A stretch of DNA of 64,000 nucleotides from Haloarcula marina (lineage in GTDB: Archaea; Halobacteriota; Halobacteria; Halobacteriales; Haloarculaceae): positions 2,480,001 to 2,544,000 of the forward strand of contig NZ_CP100404.1 of assembly GCF_024218775.1 (NCBI RefSeq). Reading direction: 5' to 3'. A model generated the notes under the pieces. It did no database searches. It worked only from the letters and a program-made list of their open reading frames with translations, and was not told the origin of the DNA. The translations under genes and the position numbers were made by a program. Within the stretch, counting starts at the first letter, position 1. The number at the start of each line of letters is the position of its first letter. Positions 33,181 to 41,615 of this stretch are shown piece after piece.

Positions 33181-34806
33181 ATGAGCCCCGACCGGGCTGT
33201 CCTCCGGCGCGCGCTGGAGCGCGGCGAACAGGAGGGCGGCAGCGTCGAGTTCAAAGAACGGCTCACCGAGCATCTCCACCTCTCCGAGGGTCGACTGGAG
33301 TCGCTGGCCGCACAACTCCGCCACCGCGTCCTCTCGGGCGACGGCGAGGCCACCTACGTCGTCGGCGTCACGGACGACGGCGGATTGGCCGGTATCTCCC
33401 CCGAGGAGTTCTCCGAGTCGATGGACGTGTTGAGCCTCTTGGCCGAGGAAGCGAGCGCGCACATCGAGGAGGTGAAGACGTGGGGCGTCGACGGTGTTGC
33501 CAACGGCGACGCGGACGCCGACCACGGTATCGTCGGCGTCGCCACAATCCGCGAGGGTGCCGTCCTCGAAGACGACGACCACATCGTCGTCGGGACGGCG
33601 GGCCACGTCGACCACGGGAAGTCCACCCTCGTCGGCTCGCTCGTCACCGGTGAGGCCGACGACGGCGAAGGGAGCACCCGCGGGTTCCTCGACGTGCAAC
33701 CCCACGAAGTCGAGCGCGGCCTCTCGGCGGACCTCTCCTACGGCGTCTACGGGTTCGACGACGACGGCCCGGTCCGGATGGACAATCCCCACCGAAAAAG
33801 TGACCGCGCACGCGTTGTGGAAGAATCCGACCGTCTCGTCTCGTTCGTCGACACCGTCGGCCACGAACCGTGGCTCCGAACCACGATTCGGGGACTGGTC
33901 GGGCAGAAACTCGACTACGGTCTGCTCACCGTCGCCGCCGACGACGGCGTCACGGCGACGACCCGAGAGCACTTGGGCATCCTGCTGGCGACGGACCTGC
34001 CGACAGTCGTCGCCATCACGAAGACCGACCTCGTGACCGACGAGCGAGTGAGCGAGGTCGAACACGAGGTCGAACGGGCGCTCCGTGAGGTGGACAAGAC
34101 ACCGCTCCGCGTGGAACGGCACGGCGTCGAGACGGCCATCGAGGAGATTTCCGAGACGGTCATTCCCGTCATGACGACGAGCGCGGTGACCCGCGATGGA
34201 CTGGGTGACCTCGACGCGATGTTCGAGGCCCTGCCGAAGACCGCCGGTGAAGTCGGTGATTTCCGGATGTACGTCGACCGGACCTACAACGTCCAAGGCG
34301 TCGGCCCGGTCGCTTCGGGGACCATCAAATCCGGCGAGGTCGAGGCCGGTGACGACCTCCTCATCGGGCCGATGCAGGACGGGACCTTCCGGGAGGTGCA
34401 GGTCCGCTCCATCGAGATGCACTACCACCGCGTCGACGAAGCCACCGCCGGGCGCATCGTCGGCATCGCCCTCAAGGGCGTCCGCGAGGCCGACATCGAC
34501 CGCGGAATGGCGCTCTTGCCCGCCGACGCCGACCCGAACCCAGTCAAAACGTTCGAGGCGGAAGTGATGGTGTTGAACCACCCCACCCGAATCGGTGAAG
34601 GGTACGAACCCGTCGTCCACCTCGAAACCGTCAGCGAAGCCGCCGCGTTCTACCCCGAGGGCGGGCAACTGCTCCCCGGGGACGCCGGACGGACGACGGT
34701 CGAGTTCAAGTTCCGCTCGTACCTCGTCGAGGAGGGACAGAAGTTCGTCTTCCGCGAGGGCCGGTCGAAGGGCGTCGGAACGGTCACAGACGTGACCACC
34801 GACTGA
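33181..34806 (+). CDS. GTPBP1-like translational GTPase
   Basis: A 541-residue protein. About 135 N-terminal residues precede the G domain. G1 is GTAGHVDHGKST (about 138-149), G3 is DTVGHE (about 224-229) and G4 is TKTD (about 280). EF-Tu-like beta-barrel domains II and III follow (for example VQGVGPVASGTIKSGEVEAGD and VEFKFRSYLVEEGQKFVFREG). This layout matches eukaryotic GTPBP1/2 and their archaeal relatives, which are linked to translation and mRNA turnover or ribosome stalling rescue. The archaeal function is not firmly established. It is transcribed alone from a strong TATA box. Confidence 0.9.
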   Translation: MSPDRAVLRRALERGEQEGGSVEFKERLTEHLHLSEGRLESLAAQLRHRVLSGDGEATYVVGVTDDGGLAGISPEEFSESMDVLSLLAEEASAHIEEVKTWGVDGVANGDADADHGIVGVATIREGAVLEDDDHIVVGTAGHVDHGKSTLVGSLVTGEADDGEGSTRGFLDVQPHEVERGLSADLSYGVYGFDDDGPVRMDNPHRKSDRARVVEESDRLVSFVDTVGHEPWLRTTIRGLVGQKLDYGLLTVAADDGVTATTREHLGILLATDLPTVVAITKTDLVTDERVSEVEHEVERALREVDKTPLRVERHGVETAIEEISETVIPVMTTSAVTRDGLGDLDAMFEALPKTAGEVGDFRMYVDRTYNVQGVGPVASGTIKSGEVEAGDDLLIGPMQDGTFREVQVRSIEMHYHRVDEATAGRIVGIALKGVREADIDRGMALLPADADPNPVKTFEAEVMVLNHPTRIGEGYEPVVHLETVSEAAAFYPEGGQLLPGDAGRTTVEFKFRSYLVEEGQKFVFREGRSKGVGTVTDVTTD

Positions 34807-34824
34807 GCGGTTAGGTACCACCCA

Positions 34825-34832
34825 TTTATATA
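34825..34832 (+). promoter_or_regulatory. TATA box of the SDR-like gene
   Basis: TTTATATA lies 20-27 bp before the ATG at 34852; an excellent match to the haloarchaeal consensus. Confidence 0.65.
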
Positions 34833-34851
34833 CAGACCCCCTCAGACACGT

Positions 34852-35466
34852 ATGGATTTACTCGTCTTCGGCGCAAGCGGGCGGGTCGGTAGCCGTCTCT
34901 GTACGTACGCCGCTACCGACGGCCACCGCGTCACTGCGTTCGTCCGCGAGGGCAGTTCCGCCCCGGACGACGCCCGCGTCGTCGAGGGCGACGTTACCGA
35001 CGCACGGACCGTCGCCGAGACGGTAGACGACCAGGACGCCGTCTGTAGCGCCCTCGGCCCCGAGACCGAGGCGGACACCTCGGCATTCACGGCCGGGACC
35101 GAGAACATCAGCGACGGGATGGAAGCCGCTGGCGTCGACCGACTCGTCGCCGTCTCGGCCGCGGCTATCCTGCAGGCGACGCCAGGTCGACTCTGCCTCG
35201 ATATGCCCGAGTTTCCCGACCAGTTGCGGTCCGTCGCGACGGCTCACAAGACGGTGTACGAGCGCCTCCGCGACTCCGCGCTCGACTGGACGCTGGCCTG
35301 TCCGGCACAGATGCCCGACGGCGCGCCGACCAACTACTACCGGACCGCCGTCGACTACCTCCCGGAAGGCGGACAGTCTATCTCGTCGGGTGACGTTGCA
35401 GCGTTCGTCTACGACACGGCGGTCGGCGACGAGTACCGCCGCCAGCGCGTCGGCCTCGCTTACTGA
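34852..35466 (+). CDS. NmrA-like NAD(P)-binding protein
   Basis: A 204-residue Rossmann-fold protein of the atypical short-chain dehydrogenase (NmrA/NAD-dependent epimerase) type. MDLLVFGASGRVGSRL is the GxxGxxG nucleotide-binding motif, VVEGDVTDARTVAE the following strand and Asp, and DAVCSALGPET the next. No Tyr-x3-Lys pair is obvious, so it may be a redox sensor or a reductase without the classical catalytic pair. A strong leaderless promoter precedes it. The stop overlaps the end of the convergent methyltransferase gene by 7 bp. Confidence 0.85.
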   Translation: MDLLVFGASGRVGSRLCTYAATDGHRVTAFVREGSSAPDDARVVEGDVTDARTVAETVDDQDAVCSALGPETEADTSAFTAGTENISDGMEAAGVDRLVAVSAAAILQATPGRLCLDMPEFPDQLRSVATAHKTVYERLRDSALDWTLACPAQMPDGAPTNYYRTAVDYLPEGGQSISSGDVAAFVYDTAVGDEYRRQRVGLAY

Positions 35467-36104
35467 CGGGTGGCCTTCGCCAGATACGCCGGGTGTTGGT
35501 AGGGGTACTGGCGGTTCTCGAAGGCGGCGTTACGGACCCAACTGAGGTCCCAACCGTCGGCGAATCGCGCCCCGAACTCCGAGTACGCGACGCCACCCGG
35601 TCGACGGCCCCACCGTTCCGGAGCGGCCGCGGCGAGGACGAAGCACCGACCCCCATCTCGCAGGGCGGCGTGGACGGCCTCGACGTATCGGTCCCGTTCC
35701 GCGTCGTCGAGGCAGTGAAACAGCGCCGAATCGACCACCGTGTCGAACCGCATCGAGAGGGCGTCGACGGCGAGGGCGTCCCACACCAGAAACTGGGCGC
35801 CGCTACCCCGCCATCTCGCCTTCTGTCGTGCCCGCGCGACGGCTTGGGGCGCGAAGTCGACGCCGAGGACGTCGTGGCCCCGGTCGGCGAGATAGAGCGA
35901 TAGCTCGCCGGTTCCACAGCCGATATCGAGGACGCGGCCGCGAATCTCGCCCGCTTCCGCGAGGGCTACGAACGCGCGCTGGGGTCGTCCGATGTCCCAG
36001 GCTGGCGCGCCGGAGTAGGCCGCGTCGAACCCGTAGGCTCGGGCCGAAACCGGCTGAACGCCGGGACGGTACGGCGGGTAGCCGTGCCAGAAGGGGGCGT
36101 TCAC
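35460..36104 (-). CDS. Class I SAM-dependent methyltransferase
   Basis: A 214-residue methyltransferase. Motif I is RVLDIGCGTGELSLYLADRG, motif II VLGVDFAPQAVARARQKA, and FLVWDALAVDALSMRFDTVV holds later motifs, all typical of the Methyltransf_25/11 group. The start is probably GTG at 36104, because no ATG precedes the conserved fold and the frame closes upstream. AFWHGYPPYRP-like Tyr/Pro/His residues near the N-terminus may shape the substrate pocket. The substrate is unknown; several close relatives act on small molecules. Confidence 0.85.
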   Translation of the reverse strand: MNAPFWHGYPPYRPGVQPVSARAYGFDAAYSGAPAWDIGRPQRAFVALAEAGEIRGRVLDIGCGTGELSLYLADRGHDVLGVDFAPQAVARARQKARWRGSGAQFLVWDALAVDALSMRFDTVVDSALFHCLDDAERDRYVEAVHAALRDGGRCFVLAAAAPERWGRRPGGVAYSEFGARFADGWDLSWVRNAAFENRQYPYQHPAYLAKATRQ

Positions 36105-36179
36105 GGGACCGCCTCGTGAATCAGTCGCATACGGTGACGACGAGCGGCGAACCGAAAAAGCTGCGCCGGTCGGCGGACC

Positions 36180-36656
36180 TTACGCCGCCTCGTAGCCCCG
36201 GTCGGTCTGGCGCGTTAGGCCGAACACGGCGCTCCACTCGAGGAGGTGTTCCGTCCGCCGCCGCCAGTCTGCCTCCCAGTCGGTCCGTCGCTCGCGCTCC
36301 CAGCGCGGAACGACCGACCGAACAGCGTCGAACGCCTCGTCGACAGTCTTCGGTTCCACGTCGAGAGCGTCGAGGAGTTCCGCGACGGCGAAGACGTTCG
36401 CCCGGAACTGTGCGGCCAGCGCCTCCCGGTCGAAGTCGCCCTGCCGCCGGTAGTACCCGCGCTCGCCCGACGCGACGAGGCCCAGCGCTTCGACGAAGAT
36501 GAGGGACTCGCGGGCCGTCTCCCTGTCGGGCACGTCCGTCGCGCGTTGGATAGCCCGACAGCAGTCGGCCTCCTCGCCGGGAACCAGCGGCACGGCCTCG
36601 CGCACGTCCGCCAGAAAGGCGAGCGACCGGGCGGGCGGCGCGACTTTGTATCGCAT
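36180..36656 (-). CDS. Uncharacterised protein coupled to mch
   Basis: A 158-residue protein beginning MRYKVAPPARSLAFLADVRE. The middle segment (AIQRATDVPDRETARESLIF, then VEALGLVASGERGYYR) looks like a winged helix-turn-helix with a short wing. The C-terminal half is Trp/Arg rich (VVPRWERERRTDWEADWRRR) with a conserved-looking aromatic cluster. Its ATG shares a base with the mch stop (TGATG, 36654-36658), so it is made from the same message. It could regulate or assist the C1 pathway. I do not recognise a named family. Confidence 0.7.
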   Translation of the reverse strand: MRYKVAPPARSLAFLADVREAVPLVPGEEADCCRAIQRATDVPDRETARESLIFVEALGLVASGERGYYRRQGDFDREALAAQFRANVFAVAELLDALDVEPKTVDEAFDAVRSVVPRWERERRTDWEADWRRRTEHLLEWSAVFGLTRQTDRGYEAA

Positions 36657-37588
36657 CAGAGCCCGAAGCTCTCGGCCACCACGTCCTCGCTCGTCTCGCC
36701 GACGACGTGCGTGTCGCCGCCGACGACGTCGACGGTGACCTTCGCCGGGCCGAACAGTTCCACCGGGAGTTCCCCGAAGTCCCAGTCCACGTCCTCGAAC
36801 ACCGAATCGAGCGGTCGGCCGTACTCGTCGGCGGCGACGGACGGCACCTCGTCGAATCGGTCGAACGACTCGTCGACCGTGAGGTGGACCTCCGCGCCGT
36901 AGGCCAGCGCGTCCGTCGTGCGGGCCATCGCGGCAGCCTCGTCGCCCGCGACGGGAGCGACCGGTGCGCGCGCGTTCGCTGAGAGCACAGATACCGGGTC
37001 GAACCCGAGCTCCGAGAGGCGGAAGACGGCGAGTTCGGCGGCACGTGCGGCCGCAACGACGCTTCCGGTGACGCTCGCCGTCGCGAAGGCGGGGAGAAAG
37101 ACCCCTGTCTCGGGGACGCCCGTGCGCTCGGCGACCTGACTCGCGACCGCTTCGTCGGGCAGTTGGTCGGTTTCGACCGCGAGGACGGCGAAGTCCTCCT
37201 CCTCCCGGTAGCCGATGCGCTGGTACACGTCCTCCTCGGCCACGAGAGCACGGGCCGGGCCACTCCCCAGGCCCTCGAAACTCTCGGTGGCGAGTTCCCA
37301 CCCGCCCTTCTGCGAGCAGAGCAGGGCCAGCGCGGGGTGGTCCGTCGACAGTTCGACGTGCGTCAACGGCGCGTCGGCGACGCTGTCCATGGTCGTCTGG
37401 ACCGTCGCCAACCCGGCCGTCTGTATCTCTGCGAGGACGAGTCCGGCCTCGACGGCCCCCGGAACCTCGACGCCGAAGTCGAGGACCGCGGCGTCGCCGT
37501 CCAGCGCGTGGACGTCTATCGTCAGTTCGTCGGCGAAGTCGATGGCCTCGTCGACGAGTTCGGTGGCCATCCGATTGAGCGTGTCCAT
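36656..37588 (-). CDS. mch: Methenyltetrahydromethanopterin cyclohydrolase
   Basis: A 310-residue enzyme that interconverts the N5-N10 methenyl and N5-formyl forms of the tetrahydropterin C1 carrier. The opening NRMATELVDEAIDFADEL, ALLCSQKGGWELATESF, YGAEVHLTV and CINGIG-like glycine segments fit the Mch family. Haloarchaea keep this methanogen-type enzyme although they make no methane, apparently with a folate- or methanopterin-like carrier for glycine, serine and purine metabolism. The gene is coupled to the 158-residue unknown gene downstream. The glycine cleavage genes at 11-15.5 kb would feed the same carrier. Confidence 0.9.
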   Translation of the reverse strand: MDTLNRMATELVDEAIDFADELTIDVHALDGDAAVLDFGVEVPGAVEAGLVLAEIQTAGLATVQTTMDSVADAPLTHVELSTDHPALALLCSQKGGWELATESFEGLGSGPARALVAEEDVYQRIGYREEEDFAVLAVETDQLPDEAVASQVAERTGVPETGVFLPAFATASVTGSVVAAARAAELAVFRLSELGFDPVSVLSANARAPVAPVAGDEAAAMARTTDALAYGAEVHLTVDESFDRFDEVPSVAADEYGRPLDSVFEDVDWDFGELPVELFGPAKVTVDVVGGDTHVVGETSEDVVAESFGL

Positions 37589-37612
37589 ACGCGGCCTTTG
37601 GCGGCCCGCCTT

Positions 37613-37945
37613 TTAATCTCCACCTTCGGCCGAGTCGCTCCGGGCCGCCCGGCCCAACTGGGCCTCGACGGCGTCGACTTTCTCACTCGCGCGCTGGTCG
37701 ACCCCGCGCTTGTCGTCTATCTTCAGGAACGTCTCCACGCGGTCCGACTGTGCGCCGACGGCCTCGTGGGCGGCGTGGGCCGCCGCGAACAGTTCCGCGC
37801 TGTCGTCTGCCTCGATGATGGTTCCCATCGGCGTCGTCTCGTACTCCACGTCGAACTCGTCCAAGGCCGCGACGGCGTCGGCGACGTAGGGGGCCATGCT
37901 CTCCTCGACGACCGGTGCGACCGACAGGAAGCCGATACAGGTCAT
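37613..37945 (-). CDS. MTH1187-type thiamine-binding/DUF77 protein
   Basis: A 110-residue ferredoxin-like fold protein of the MTH1187/YkoF (UPF0045, formerly DUF77) family. The pattern MTCIGFLSVAPVVEESMAPYVADAVAALDE, then YETTPMGTIIEADDSAELFA, is distinctive. Some members bind thiamine or hydroxymethylpyrimidine, but the physiological role is not established. The ATG at 37945 gives the conserved N-terminus; a seven-residue upstream extension is unlikely. It sits 24 bp upstream of mch on the same strand and may share its transcript. Confidence 0.88.
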   Translation of the reverse strand: MTCIGFLSVAPVVEESMAPYVADAVAALDEFDVEYETTPMGTIIEADDSAELFAAAHAAHEAVGAQSDRVETFLKIDDKRGVDQRASEKVDAVEAQLGRAARSDSAEGGD

Positions 37946-37987
37946 GCGCGTGGCTACCGTCGGCACAGACCTAACGCTGGCGCTCGG

Positions 37988-38359
37988 TCAGTCGCTTCGG
38001 TCTGCCTCCGCGCGCTGTCGTCGCGGCGCGACGGTCGGCCGCCAGTAGCCCCAGAGTTCCGCGAGCAGCGTCGTCAGGACGAGGCCGGACAGACACAGCG
38101 CCGCGACGAGGAGCGAATCGCCACCGTCGACGACATCCAGCGTCCGGTGGAACCAGAACACGTCGGCCGCGGCCGAGTCGTGAAAATCGTACAGTGTCTC
38201 GCGCGCGAACGGTGCAATCTGGTGCGCGTCGGGGAGCAGGGCCCATCCGCCACCGGCGAGAACGACGGTCCGCGGAAACGGGACCCTCGGACCGAGGAGC
38301 GCGACGAGCACCGTCGTCGCCGTCGCGCCGACCGCGAAGTGGGCGATAGCTATCGACAC
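37988..38359 (-). CDS. Small membrane protein with conserved His/Asp residues
   Basis: About 123 residues, read from GTG at 38359 because a TATA-like TTACTTATGA (about 38384-38393) lies at leaderless distance. Two or three hydrophobic stretches (AIAHFAVGATATTVLVALLG, TVVLAGGGWALLP and LLVAALCLSGLVLTTLLAEL) flank a polar loop, DAHQIAPFARETLYDFHDS, with a later FWFHRTLD. The His/Asp pattern resembles membrane-bound metal-dependent hydrolases (YdjM/LexA-binding-inner-membrane type), but the length is short. Function unknown. The open frame continues to 38530, probably by chance. Confidence 0.6.
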   Translation of the reverse strand: MSIAIAHFAVGATATTVLVALLGPRVPFPRTVVLAGGGWALLPDAHQIAPFARETLYDFHDSAAADVFWFHRTLDVVDGGDSLLVAALCLSGLVLTTLLAELWGYWRPTVAPRRQRAEADRSD

Positions 38360-38644
38360 GCCGGAGGGAGCAATCTGACGGTCATAAGTAAACGGTCGAA
38401 ACCGAGCGTAAGCCGTGCCTACCCGGGACGGCAGAAACGGGTTTGGCGACCCAACCGCGTCGAGTGACACCAAAGCAGTCGCACGGGCGTCGTGGTCGGG
38501 AGAAATGCGCGGACTGGGATGTTGAACCACGGGAAGACGGTCCTACTCGCTCACTGCGCGGGCTGCGACTTCCCTGATTCAAACCCAGTGCGATTTCGTC
38601 TCGGAACGCGACTGGCTCCGCTCGCCGGTTTGCATCGACAGAAA
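38360..38644. other. Intergenic region with tRNA-like fragment
   Basis: No protein gene is credible here. The segment 38500-38530 resembles the 3' end of the adjacent tRNA-Gly gene region (listed as a repeat). A second TTCAAACCCAG motif occurs at about 38578-38588. Confidence 0.55.
38500..38530 (-). repeat. Partial copy of the tRNA-Gly 3' region
   Basis: The bases at 38501-38520 (AGAAATGCGCGGACTGGGAT) align with 38640-38659 (AGAAATGCGCTGGCTGGGAT), and TTGAACC follows in both. The copy breaks off after the T-arm equivalent, and no complete tRNA can be folded. Confidence 0.5.
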
Positions 38645-38715
38645 TGCGCTGGCTGGGATTTGAACCCAGGTTGTGACCATGGCAAGGTCACGTGATACCA
38701 CTACACTACCAGCGC
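38645..38715 (-). tRNA. tRNA-Gly (GCC)
   Basis: A 71-nt cloverleaf on the minus strand. Acceptor stem GCGCTGG (38709-38715) pairs with CCAGCGC (38646-38652), followed by discriminator A at 38645. The anticodon arm TGACC-TTGCCAT-GGTCA gives anticodon GCC (glycine). The T arm is CTGGG-TTCAAAT-CCCAG. No encoded CCA and no intron. Confidence 0.93.
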
Positions 38716-39004
38716 GCACCGCGCCTCTCTGCATCTCAAACTGGTGAGGGTGACAGTAAAAAGCCTTCCGTTTTAGCGGGAAAATCGTGGGACGTGAAGG
38801 CAACGCACCCGCCCACGGATTCGTGAGTGAGAATCACACGCCGAGCTTTCGGAAGCGGCAATGCCCGTGTGGGCAGTTCACGCCCTACGAGCGTCGACGG
38901 GCCGTGTGAACGCGTCCCAACGCACGCGCGAAGCGGGGTCTTTTTACCGTAGGACTGGGGATGTATCGCTACAGTCTAGTGGCGCGACGTGGAAGCGTCA
39001 CGGC
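38716..39004 (+). other. Leader region of the S10/spc ribosomal cluster
   Basis: A 289-bp spacer before the SPOUT methyltransferase gene. TTTTTACC at 38941-38948 is the best TATA candidate and would give a leader of about 35 nt. No protein gene is convincing; an open frame from 38861 lacks haloarchaeal features. The start of the tRNA lies at its left edge. Confidence 0.55.
38941..38948 (+). promoter_or_regulatory. TATA-like element of the ribosomal cluster
   Basis: TTTTTACC lies 57-64 bp before the first ATG (39005), so the transcript would carry a short leader. Confidence 0.45.
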
Positions 39005-39850
39005 ATGACGACCAGCGTACTCGTGCCGTCTTCCCTCACACGGGAAGCCGAAGACCGCCGTGAGGCGACTCGTAAGCTCGGATACGTGGCCCGCGCGGCC
39101 ACGGTGTTCCGGGTCGACCGGCTGACAGTGTTCCCCGACCCAGCGGGCGAGGGGAAGTGGGAGGACGGGTTCGTCGAAACCGTCTTACGGTACGCCGCGA
39201 CGCCCCCGCATCTCCGAAAGGAGATGTGGGGCAAGCGGGACGAACTGGAGTACGTCGGCGTCTTGCCGCCGCTCCGCGTGCGTTCACAGACCGGCTCCGG
39301 ATCTGAGGGTTCGGGGTCGTTAAGACAGGGAATCGTGACCGAGGTCGGAGCTGATGGGCGCGTCCGGGTCAATTGCGGCATGCAACACCCGATCTCCCTC
39401 CCCGTTCCAGACGGTATGGACGTGGGCGAGGGGGAGCGCGTGACCGTCAGGGTCTCTTCGCGACGGCCGGTCCGGGCGAAACTCGTCGACCACCCCACAC
39501 CGGGGTTCGACGTGGTTTCCGCGGACCTCGATTCGGCACTCTCGCGCGACGACGCCGGGCTCACCATCGCCTCGTCGAGGTACGGTGAGTCGGTGACGAC
39601 GCGCCGTCTCGGCCATCTGGCCGAGCGTCGGGAGACCGAGGGCGGCATGACAGTCGCCTTCGGCGCTCCGGAGCGTGGGTTACCGTCGATACTCGACGTG
39701 GACCCGGGCTCCGTCGGTGGAGACCAGACAGACGACGACCCCACAGGGTTCGACCTCTGGCTGAATACGGTTCCGAACCAGGGCAGCGAGGTCGTGCGAA
39801 CGGAAGAAGCGCTGTTCGCCTCCCTCGCCTGTCTAACCCTCATGGAGTAA
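39005..39850 (+). CDS. SPOUT-family putative RNA methyltransferase
   Basis: A 281-residue protein of the archaeal COG2106-type SPOUT family (often annotated as RNA uridine-N3 methyltransferase). The N-terminal MTTSVLVPSSLTREAEDRRE and C-terminal LNTVPNQGSEVVRTEEALFASLACL form the trefoil-knot SAM-binding domain, and an internal OB-fold-like insert (about 100-165, GIVTEVGADGRVRVNCGMQ) may bind RNA. It is conserved as the first gene before rpl3 in haloarchaea, so it is expected to act on rRNA during ribosome assembly. The stop is 4 bp before the rpl3 start. Confidence 0.85.
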   Translation: MTTSVLVPSSLTREAEDRREATRKLGYVARAATVFRVDRLTVFPDPAGEGKWEDGFVETVLRYAATPPHLRKEMWGKRDELEYVGVLPPLRVRSQTGSGSEGSGSLRQGIVTEVGADGRVRVNCGMQHPISLPVPDGMDVGEGERVTVRVSSRRPVRAKLVDHPTPGFDVVSADLDSALSRDDAGLTIASSRYGESVTTRRLGHLAERRETEGGMTVAFGAPERGLPSILDVDPGSVGGDQTDDDPTGFDLWLNTVPNQGSEVVRTEEALFASLACLTLME

Positions 39851-39854
39851 ACGT

Positions 39855-40871
39855 ATGCCACAATCAAGCAGACCACGCAAAGGCTCGCTGGGCTACGGCC
39901 CGCGCACGCGCTCGACGAGCGAGACGCCGCGGTTCAATAGCTGGCCGTCCGACGACGGTCAGCCCGGCGTCCAAGGGTTCGCCGGCTACAAGGCAGGCAT
40001 GACACACGTCGTGCTCGTCAACGACGAACCCAACTCCCCGCGCGAGGGGATCGAAGAGACCGTCCCGGTGACGGTCGTCGAGACGCCGCCGATGCGCGCC
40101 GTCGCCCTGCGAGCGTACGAAGAGACGCCGTACGGCAAGCGTCCGCTGACGGAAGTTTGGACCGACGAGTTCCACGGGGAACTCGACCGGACCCTGAACC
40201 TGCCGGAGGGCCACGACCCGGACGCTGCAGAAGAACAGGTACGCGAGGCGCTCGAAGACGGGAGCCTCGGGGACGTGCGACTTATCACGCACACCGTCCC
40301 CGACGCCGTCCCGAGCGTCCCGAAGAAAAAGCCCGACGTGATGGAGACTCGCGTCGGCGGTGGTTCGCTCTCGGACCGCCTCGACCACGCCCTCGAACTC
40401 GTCGCCGACGGCGGCGAGCACTCGATGAACGACGTGTTCCGCGCCGGTGAGTACACCGACATCGCGGGCGTCACCAAGGGCAAAGGGACCCAGGGTCCCG
40501 TCAAGCGGTGGGGCGTCCAGAAGCGGAAGGGCAAGCACGCCCGACAGGGTTGGCGGCGCCGAATCGGTAACCTCGGCCCGTGGAACCCGTCCCGCGTGCG
40601 CTCGACGGTCCCCCAGCAGGGGCAGACCGGCTACCACCAGCGGACCGAACTGAACAAGCGCCTCATCGACATCGGCGAAGGCGACGAACCCACCGTCGAC
40701 GGCGGGTTCGTCAACTACGGCGAGGTCGACGGCCCCTACACGCTCGTGAAGGGGTCCGTGCCCGGCCCGGACAAGCGCCTCGTGCGCTTCCGCCCGGCGG
40801 TCCGACCGAACGACCAACCGCGCCTCGACCCCGAGGTGCGCTACGTCTCCACAGAATCGAACCAAGGATAA
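39855..40871 (+). CDS. rpl3: 50S ribosomal protein L3
   Basis: A 338-residue archaeal L3. MPQSSRPRKGSLGYGPRTRS is the usual basic N-terminal extension, GYKAGMTHVV is the start of the globular domain, and the internal loop (KGKGTQGPVKRWGVQKRKGK, then HARQGWRRRIGNLGPW) reaches toward the peptidyl transferase centre. Acidic surface residues are typical of halophiles. The rpl4 start follows after 3 bp. Confidence 0.98.
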   Translation: MPQSSRPRKGSLGYGPRTRSTSETPRFNSWPSDDGQPGVQGFAGYKAGMTHVVLVNDEPNSPREGIEETVPVTVVETPPMRAVALRAYEETPYGKRPLTEVWTDEFHGELDRTLNLPEGHDPDAAEEQVREALEDGSLGDVRLITHTVPDAVPSVPKKKPDVMETRVGGGSLSDRLDHALELVADGGEHSMNDVFRAGEYTDIAGVTKGKGTQGPVKRWGVQKRKGKHARQGWRRRIGNLGPWNPSRVRSTVPQQGQTGYHQRTELNKRLIDIGEGDEPTVDGGFVNYGEVDGPYTLVKGSVPGPDKRLVRFRPAVRPNDQPRLDPEVRYVSTESNQG

Positions 40872-40874
40872 CCT

Positions 40875-41615
40875 ATGCAGGCAACTATCTACACTCTGGA
40901 CGGCGAGGCCGACGGGGAGGTCGACCTGCCGGACGTCTTCGAGACGCCCGTGCGAACCGACCTCATCGGAAAGGCCGTTCGCGCCGCCCAGGCAAACCGG
41001 AAGCAAGACTACGGCTCCGACGAGTACGCTGGCCTCCGAACGCCGGCCGAATCGTTCGGTAGCGGTCGCGGGCAGGCCCACGTCCCGAAGCAGGACGGCC
41101 GCGCCCGACGCGTCCCGCAGGCCGTCAAAGGCCGACGCGCGCACCCGCCGAAAGCCGAGAAGGACCGGTCTATCGACCTGAACGACAAGGAACGACAGCT
41201 CGCCATCCGTTCGGCGCTCGCCGCCACGACGGACGCCGAACTCGTCGCCGAGCGCGGCCACGAGTTCGACCGCGAGGACGTTCCCGTCGTCGTCTCCGAC
41301 GACTTCGAGGACCTCGTCAAAACGCAGGAGGTCGTCGACGTTCTCGAAGCGCTCGACGTCGAAGCTGACATCGAGCGCGCCGACGACACGAAGATCAAGG
41401 CCGGACAGGGGAAGGCCCGCGGTCGGAAGTACCGCCGTCCCTCCTCTATCCTGTTCGTGACGAGCGAAGGACCGTCCCGCGCCGCCCGCAACCTCGCGGG
41501 CGCCACCGTCGCCACGGCGGCCGAGGTCAACGCAGAGGACCTCGCCCCCGGCGGCCAGCCCGGTCGGCTCACCGTCTTCACCGAGTCCGCACTCGAGGAG
41601 GTCGCAGACCGATGA
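40875..41615 (+). CDS. rpl4: 50S ribosomal protein L4
   Basis: A 246-residue L4. QATIYTLDGEADGEVDLPDV is the N-terminal strand; the extended loop with GSGRGQAHVPKQDGRARRVP inserts into the exit tunnel wall; RAARNLAGATVATAAEVN is the C-terminal part. The stop overlaps rpl23 by 4 bp (ATGA, 41612-41615). Confidence 0.97.
   Translation: MQATIYTLDGEADGEVDLPDVFETPVRTDLIGKAVRAAQANRKQDYGSDEYAGLRTPAESFGSGRGQAHVPKQDGRARRVPQAVKGRRAHPPKAEKDRSIDLNDKERQLAIRSALAATTDAELVAERGHEFDREDVPVVVSDDFEDLVKTQEVVDVLEALDVEADIERADDTKIKAGQGKARGRKYRRPSSILFVTSEGPSRAARNLAGATVATAAEVNAEDLAPGGQPGRLTVFTESALEEVADR

Noticed and set aside
38501-38590. Second tRNA gene next to tRNA-Gly
   Set aside because: Only the 3' end resembles a tRNA; no partner acceptor strand or anticodon arm can be folded.
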